Source of the DNA: Chondrilla cf. caribensis
Lineage: Eukaryota > Porifera > Demospongiae > Chondrillida > Chondrillidae
Direction: 5' to 3'
DNA: 64,000 nucleotides
Assembly (NCBI GenBank): GCA_964020155.1
Contig: OZ026549.1
Coordinates: forward strand, 5,485,219-5,549,218
A program made the translations under genes and the position numbers. Position 1 is the stretch's first letter; each line of letters begins with the position of its first letter. Positions 58,537 through 64,000 of this stretch are shown piece after piece. Under the pieces are notes generated by a model. The model was not told the origin of the DNA. It made no database searches and saw only the letters and a program-made list of their open reading frames with translations.

Positions 58537-60634
58537 CGATACACAGTCCACCCTAAGCACACATACCTCCTTTGTGTCCTTTTCCTCCAAGTCACCATTA
58601 TGGTCAGTGTCCATCTCAGTGTGTAGCTTCTTCACCACGTCATAATCTGGAAGTAAAAGAGGAGTGTGACTTAGCCCACGTAAGTCAAAAATGTGCGTTA
58701 TAAACACACATGTATTGGGAAATCCCAACAAGTGGGTAGATTATAGAGGTTCACCCCATACAGTCTACAATGATGGGGAGATCTCAACATGTGGGTAGAT
58801 TATAGGGGTTCACTCAGTACAGTCTACAATGATGGGGAGATCTCAACATGTGGGTAGATTATAGGGGTTCACTCAGTACAGTCTACAATGATGGGGGCAT
58901 CTCAACATGTGGGTAGATTATAGAGGTTCACTCAGTACAGTCTACAATGATAGGGAGATCTCAACATGTGGGTAGATTATAGAGGTTCACTCAGTACAGT
59001 CTACAATGATGGAGCATCTCAACATGTGATCCCTATCTAATACAGTCTACAATGATAATGGAGGAGAATCTCTCCAGACTTGGGTCTTAGTTGCTAGACC
59101 AACAAGAAATAGTGTAATCATCAAATATTGTTGTGTCTGAACAGTGCATGGTCTAATGACCATTCCCACACCATGGTGAAGAAAGAGTGCAATTTTCACT
59201 TTAGAAGGCTTAGGGGTCACCACCTGACCAGCATTAATTACATTAAACCGTCAAAGCGCATTCTGTTGGGGCACATTTGGTTAGAGCACACTCTGTTAGA
59301 ACACATTCAGTTAGAGCACATTCTGTTAGAGCACATTCAGTTAGAGCACATTCAGTTAGAGCACATTCAGTTAGAGCACATTCAGTTAGAGCACATTCAG
59401 TTAGAGCACATTCTGTTAGAGTACACTCTGTTAGAGCACATTCACAAACTAAATAATGCAATATTCGAATAGATTTTTGAAATATTTGTGTGTATGAACC
59501 ATTTGGTATACAACATGAATGAAGATGTAGACAGCAATGTAGCCTTGGTAGATGGACCCACCCACATCTCCACCAACCAGTTGAGCCTTCCTCATTTGAC
59601 AAAAGGTGCATTTCATCCCATTCTAACTTGAGAAGGAAACAGATGTGTTTCCACATCATTATTATCCTGGTAATCCACTCAGCCATGCGCACATGGGCCT
59701 AGAGTAGTGGCATCATGGCAAAACACTTGTCTATCACCATGTAGACACTTGACTGCCACCGTGTAGACACTGTGAAATTGGAGGAGTGGGCCTTGAGTGT
59801 GCCACATATCACTACAGTCCCCACTATGGCAGTTGGTGCTGGTAGTACACAGACACAGTCCCCACTATGGCACTGTGTGCTGGTAGTACACAGACACAGT
59901 CCCCACTATGGCAGTTGGTGCTGGTAGGACACAGACACAGTCCCCACTATGGCACTGTGTGCTGGTAGTACACAGACACAGTCCCCACTATGGCACTGTG
60001 TGCTGGTAGTACACAGACACAGTCCCCACTATGGCAGTTGGTGCTGGTAGTACACAGACACAGTCCCCACTATGGCAGTTGGTGCTGGTAGTACACAGAC
60101 AGTCTCCACTATGGCACTGTGTGCTGGTAGGACACAGACACAGTCCCCACTATGGCACTTGGTGCTGGTAGTACACAGACACAGTCCCCACTATGGCACT
60201 TGGTGCTGGTAGTACACAGACACAGTCCCCACTATGGCACTGGGTGCTGGTAGTACACAGACACAGTCCCCACTATGGCACTGGGTGCTGGTAGTACACA
60301 GACACAGTCCCCACTATGGCACTGGGTGCTGGTAGGACACAGACACAGTCCCCACTATGGCACTGGGTGCTGGTAGTACACAGACACAGTCCCCACTATG
60401 GCACTGGGTGCTGGTAGTACACAGACACAGTGCTACATGTACAAGGATGTGTTACCCAGAAGGTAACATGGGCTCTTTGGCTGTGTAAAGACTTAGAAGC
60501 AGATAGCTAGGCAGTACACATGATTTATTACCCGAGAAAATTTCACAAAATAAGCGTACTTAGGTTCATAAATTATTTCCATATGTATGATATACAAGAA
60601 CTCTCTCTCTCTGTGTGTGTGTGTGTGTGTGTGC

Positions 60635-60723
<89 letters not shown>

Positions 60724-61208
60724 ACCATACGTAGATAATATAAACCGCATCTATGGTATGACCTTTTGCAAAAGTCTTTCCACAAATATTTACAAAAGTA
60801 CATTCAATAATGGATTATTAGTAACATTACTAAACAAAGACTTCATAATGCTAATCTTAAGTGTCCAATTTGATGTACAATAACCTCACAGCAGGTTCGA
60901 TTCGTATGTAATGGAATGCAAACGAATAAGTCTCATTGCCACCCACAGGTACTCGAACTGAAGTATCGATGCTTGAACTAGGGCGGATCAAATGATACCA
61001 CATACACACGAGATGCATCGACAGTCATATCTATGTGCACACACATACACTCACCTGGGTACCTAATACCGACTCGTTCGCTCTTCCATTGTGTCCTGTC
61101 TCCGAAGTTTCCACCGTCCCCTTTACTTTTACTTTTAACAGTCTGAAAACCATTCAACAACATGAAGAATAACCAATAGGCCACCAACCTAGCGGACAGC
61201 CTGCTCAT
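53555..61208 (-). CDS. STIM: Stromal interaction molecule (STIM)
   Basis: STIM senses ER luminal calcium and opens Orai channels at ER-plasma membrane contacts. Nine exons: 61208-61055, 58646-58567, 57922-57693, 57120-57008, 56555-56381, 55537-55390, 54901-54740, 54631-54531 and 54194-53555. A signal peptide (RLVAYWLFFMLLNGFQTV) precedes the EF hand DTDHNGDLEEKD. The SAM domain follows (ISVEDLLDTWHHSEVYHWTS, DDVVKWLTDSVGLPHYEG, DRKKLQLKAIDVVLFGAPK), then one membrane helix (ILLDVVLIGFATCCAIGLLW), coiled coils and the Orai-activating region (CEKLRKKKMSIFSTLKMTNS, LEELNDRWRNIEHL). The Ser/Pro-rich tail ends KFKSLQSSV, without the lysine-rich end of human STIM1 and without a clear S/TxIP motif. 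The exon 8 donor (AT|GTTCGT) was picked to keep phase. Confidence 0.92.
55250..55390. repeat. 34-bp minisatellite in STIM
   Basis: Four copies built on aactgcttctgaacatgcac run up to the splice donor of the exon at 55390-55537. Confidence 0.8.
55545..55960. repeat. Compound (GT)n array with a spacer unit
   Basis: Seven (GT)n blocks are separated by a conserved spacer, ggtgagtgtgtgagagaaaa. The array lies directly upstream (minus sense) of the STIM exon at 55537. Confidence 0.85.
56035..56290. repeat. 35-bp minisatellite
   Basis: About seven copies of gggctcttaggcatatgggc with tcttatgtagggtaca in a STIM intron. Confidence 0.85.
56845..56970. repeat. 23-bp minisatellite
   Basis: Five copies of catggggtaatggtccagtt in a STIM intron. 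Confidence 0.85.
57230..57665. repeat. Degenerate tcaccat minisatellite
   Basis: More than fifteen imperfect copies of cacactcctcaccattatca with variants in a STIM intron. The long plus-strand frames here are artefacts. Confidence 0.8.
58365..58535. repeat. (CT)n(GT)n compound microsatellite, duplicated
   Basis: Two blocks of (CT)n followed by (GT)n are each preceded by tcctacatagtatggta, so the whole compound tract was duplicated. Confidence 0.85.
58730..59035. repeat. ~59-bp minisatellite
   Basis: Five copies with core tcagtacagtctacaatgat and caacatgtgggtagattata in STIM intron 1. Confidence 0.85.
59265..59450. repeat. 15-bp minisatellite
   Basis: About eleven copies of ttagagcacattcag in STIM intron 1. 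Open frames on both strands are by-products. Confidence 0.9.
59805..60435. repeat. 41-42-bp minisatellite
   Basis: About fifteen copies of cagtccccactatggcactg plus ggtgctggtagtacacagac in STIM intron 1. Confidence 0.9.
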
Positions 61209-61461
61209 GTTTGAGGTTCTCTAGCTACAATATTATCAATCTATAGAGCCTTTTAGGTTCTTCCCCAAAAAGAGCTAATAGCAATTACCGTACGCGTTCA
61301 CTCTCGATAGAACACGTAGGTTATCCCAAGACAGACGCCTGGGGCGTCTGTTGAAAGTAGGGGACTAGTCTAGCGGGCAAGACTTCAATGGTTCTTCACT
61401 CATCGCATACGTTTACACGCATGTGAATCTATATTGCTTTAGTTAGTCCATAAAGCAAGGA
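61209..61461. promoter_or_regulatory. Divergent promoter region of STIM and the RG-rich gene
   Basis: 253 bp separate the divergent start codons. No specific element was recognised. Confidence 0.4.
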
Positions 61462-61755
61462 ATGAATCAGGACAGTGGACGGCCTGCCTTCCTTGGGAGA
61501 GGACGAGGTAGAGCTTACAGTGGTAATCAGACGCGGGAGAAAACCGTTGGAGGAGTTCTTAGAGGAAGCGGGGAGTCAGTTCCAAGATCACCTCACCCTC
61601 CAGTTGCTTTGGAAGACGAAATTGAAGAAGAACAGGAGTGTGGAGATGAAGTAGAAGAAATACTTCAGAAGTTGCTATTTAGCTATAAGAAGGAATCTTC
61701 TATGTCATTTAATGCGAGAGATGTTAAAGAAAGTCCTGAAGAAGGTGGTGGTGCA
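61462..61755 (+). CDS. First exon of an unidentified RG-rich protein, partial
   Basis: I do not recognise this gene. From the ATG at 61462 the frame reads MNQDSGRPAFLGRGRGRAYS, then an acidic stretch (LEDEIEEEQECGDEVEEILQ) and FNARDVKESPEEG, where the best donor is GAAG|GTGGTG. Arg-Gly clusters of this kind occur at the N-termini of RNA-binding and germline RNA-silencing proteins, but no domain is visible. The position head to head with STIM supports a real promoter and start. The next exon is uncertain; one candidate is 63165-63298, which would need an additional exon in between to keep the preferred frame. Confidence 0.5.
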
Positions 61756-62084
61756 TGTAGTACATACATCCTCTTATTTGCCTTGTAAATTAAAGTATAT
61801 GTGTTAGCGGAAAGGTCGCTTGAAAGAGCCTTTTTTACTCCAGTCTACTATCATGCATATGCATACGTGCACACCAGAGTACACAGCACAAACGTATGTA
61901 TATACACATTCGCATTATGCCATACATTTACAATTCTCCAGTACACGCTGTATTCCACATACAAACAAGCAACATAGTCTGGTATTGGTGACACTTGACC
62001 TGCCTGTTCAAAGTCAGTTTTCGAATTCGACTTCAAAAGGTGTTCAAATATGAGCTACGTATGTTAAACTACCCACAACATGGA

Positions 62085-62300
62085 CTACAGTACATGCAGA
62101 CAACATAGACTACAATACGTGCAAACAACATGGACTACAGTACATGCAAACAACATGGACTACAGTACATGCAAACAACGTGGACTACAGTACATGCAGA
62201 CAACATAGACTACAGTACATGCAGACAACATAGACTACAATACATGCAGACAACATAGACTACAGTACATGCAGACAACATAGACTACAGTAGAAGTACG
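62085..62300. repeat. 25-bp minisatellite
   Basis: Nine copies of gcagacaacatagactacag with tacat, some with gcaaacaacatgg, downstream of the RG-rich exon. Confidence 0.88.
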
Positions 62301-62405
62301 TATGTAACAAAACTATGTCTATTTTAAACATCATATAGTCTCCTCTTCATTGCCCAATCACTCTGTCAATGTAATCTTCTTGCCTCCCTCCCTCTTTGCC
62401 GCCAT

Positions 62406-62951
62406 TCACTGGTCCTGTGTGTACCTGTTGCAGATTCGTATGTTGTTCTGAAGCAGAGGATGAACCAGGTCCTCCTCTCCAGCTCTGGATCCTGCCTGAT
62501 TTGTTATAACGTCGTGAAGAAATCGGACCCAGTGAGTCGTTTCAGCCCATTCTTTGCTCACATCCTCATTCCAGTTCCAATGATATAATCGTAAATCGAC
62601 CTCGGCAACTTTGACTAAGTCCTTTAGCATCCTGGTAGTATGTTGAGAGTTGAGTGTTTCTTGACTGCACATTTCCTTGTGACGTCTCTTCCTTCTTCGG
62701 ATACCGTGTACGCACTGCGTTTGTAACTGACAATGTCAGTGCAGGCTGGTAACAAGGGAACATGTTCACCTTGTTCGGGATGATATGATTGCTTATGAGT
62801 GTCGTGTTGAGCTGATGTAGAACAGAATAAAGTACAATTCAGTGGAGTTTTGACTATGATCTCTGCATGTATTCATGTAGTGGTGTAATTGATCAGAGAT
62901 ACGCCCACACAAGCACACTCATGCAGGCACATATGCACAATCACAGCGCGT

Positions 62952-62997
<46 letters not shown>

Positions 62998-63009
62998 ACA
63001 CGCACACAT

Positions 63010-63058
<49 letters not shown>

Positions 63059-64000
63059 CACACACGCACATGCAGTGTACATGTCTACAGTTTGCCTTCA
63101 TCACAGATAACAGTGTACCGTTCCTTGTGTCACAAACGCACTCTTCTCTGCTCGTATTTCACAGATTTGGTCCTGCTCCCAGTGCTACTGTGCCTTCCAC
63201 CTCAACTGCATACAACACTGGAGCAGGGAGAGCACATCTGCTCAAATGCAGACAGTCAGAGCAAAACTATTTCCCAACAGAGAAATCACTTGGACCTGGT
63301 GAGTGTGGACACAATAGAAAGGTCACTTGATCCTGCATGTCACCAGTCATCTCAATCACCCAGTCTGCCTTGATAGATACTTCTTCAGTCACTTTGTCTG
63401 TATTGTTACCTACTTCAGTCACCTGGTCTGTATTGTTACCTACTCCAGTCACCTGTCTGTATTGTTACCTACTCCAGTCACCTGTCTGTATTGTTACCTA
63501 CTTCAGTCACCTGGTCTGTATTGTTACCTACTCCAACACCTGGTCTGTATTGTTACCTACTTCAGTCACCTGGTCTGTATTGTTACCTACTTCAGTCACC
63601 TGGTCTGTATCGTTACCTACTCCAGTCACCTGGTCTGTGTTGATACTTCAGTGGTATGGTCTGTGGTCCCAGACAACTTAGGAGGGTTTCTATGGCATCA
63701 TGCATATCACAAATGTGTAGTGATCATCCCAATCTACAGAGGTGTACTGCTTATTAGATGTACTGTGCGCACGTGGCACCAGACCTAAGTTCTACTTGTT
63801 GTACCATACGTACGTGTACTGTACATTCAGTACACAGTTCACCTCCGTACAGCACCCACCCAGGGTAGACCCTAGGTCTGGTGCCATGTGTACACTGTAC
63901 GTCCAGTACATAGTTCACCTCTGTACAGCACTCACCTCTGTAGTTGCTGTTGATTTGGTCTTTGTTGAGATGTTGTCAAGTGGCACTTTCTCGTTTCTCT
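62406..64000 (-). CDS. Unidentified gene, C-terminal exons, enters from the right edge
   Basis: I do not recognise the product. Three minus-strand exons share phase: 64000-63936 (ending VPLDNISTKTKSTATTE), 62811-62770 (LNTTLISNHIIPNK, exactly 14 codons) and 62726-62406 (exactly 107 codons with stop). The last one starts LQTQCVHGIRRRKRRHKEMC, continues with EVDLRLYHWNWNEDVSKEWA and WVRFLHDVITNQ and ends ICNRYTQDQ. The composition is that of a normal globular protein and all joins fit GT-AG rules. The intron 62727-62769 is only 43 bp, shorter than any other here, which lowers confidence. The 1.1-kb intron to the right contains a candidate plus-strand exon. Confidence 0.4.
63165..63298 (+). CDS. 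Candidate exon of the RG-rich gene
   Basis: A consensus acceptor (TTTCACAG) and donor (CTG|GTGAGT) bound 134 bp. In one frame it reads FGPAPSATVPSTSTAYNTG and AGRAHLLKCRQSEQNYF, which has the low-complexity, Gly/Arg/Ser style of exon 1. A second frame is also open and would join exon 1 directly in phase, so the frame is unresolved. Confidence 0.35.
63365..63655. repeat. ~30-bp minisatellite at the right edge
   Basis: About nine copies built on cacctggtctgtattgttac. The open frames across it are artefacts. Confidence 0.85.

Noticed and set aside
62867..63373. 168-codon plus-strand frame
   Set aside because: Much of it is a CA microsatellite; only the bounded 63165-63298 segment has exon signals.

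Overview
The window is animal nuclear DNA. Its genes are split by many short GT-AG introns, the proteins are metazoan (STIM, UNC45, Jupiter-like JPT, SRA1, a NUP98-NUP96 fusion precursor), and the DNA is rich in (CA)n/(GT)n microsatellites, minisatellites and short inverted-repeat elements. Compact head-to-head gene pairs and the divergence from vertebrate sequences suggest an early-branching animal, possibly a sponge; that is inference. All exon borders were read by eye from splice signals, reading phase and family similarity.

Layout: (1) 102-3295 minus, 5' part of a Rab escort protein gene (CHM/REP), running off the left edge. (2) 3.5-10.4 kb, a repeat island with a 359-bp satellite and a 187-bp foldback repeat. 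(3) 10831-23058 minus, NUP98-NUP96, whose GLFG region is mostly GLG/GGL. (4) 23786-30135 minus, CCDC22, head to head with (5) SRA1 (30230-31847 plus), then DPH3 (32148-33281 plus). (6) JPT-like gene (33598-33968 minus), head to head with UBE2A/B-Rad6 (34287-35974 plus). (7) UFSP2 (36817-41234 minus), divergent from a U1 snRNA gene (41368-41530 plus). (8) SLC25A43 (42302-43486 minus), head to head with intronless TXNDC9 (43573-44241 plus). (9) A retroelement relic and a second block of the 359-bp satellite (44.4-46.5 kb). (10) RBM41 (47218-50085 minus), head to head with intronless UNC45 (50147-52951 plus). (11) STIM (53555-61208 minus), head to head with an unidentified RG-rich gene (61462 plus). 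(12) A second unidentified gene enters from the right on the minus strand.

The genes are not an operon or one pathway: they are housekeeping genes for nuclear transport, splicing, ubiquitin/UFM1 handling, chaperoning, calcium entry and Rab prenylation. What links them is arrangement (shared short promoters) and apparent deep linkage: NUP98 and STIM1 are close neighbours on human 11p15.4, and CHM, CCDC22, UBE2A, SLC25A43 and RBM41 all lie on human X.

I found no bacterial-type system, no CRISPR array and no intact transposase. The most unusual signals are the GLG-type Nup98 repeat domain, (GT)n tracts that begin at splice donors, the satellite with an embedded hairpin present at two loci, and the conserved linkage.
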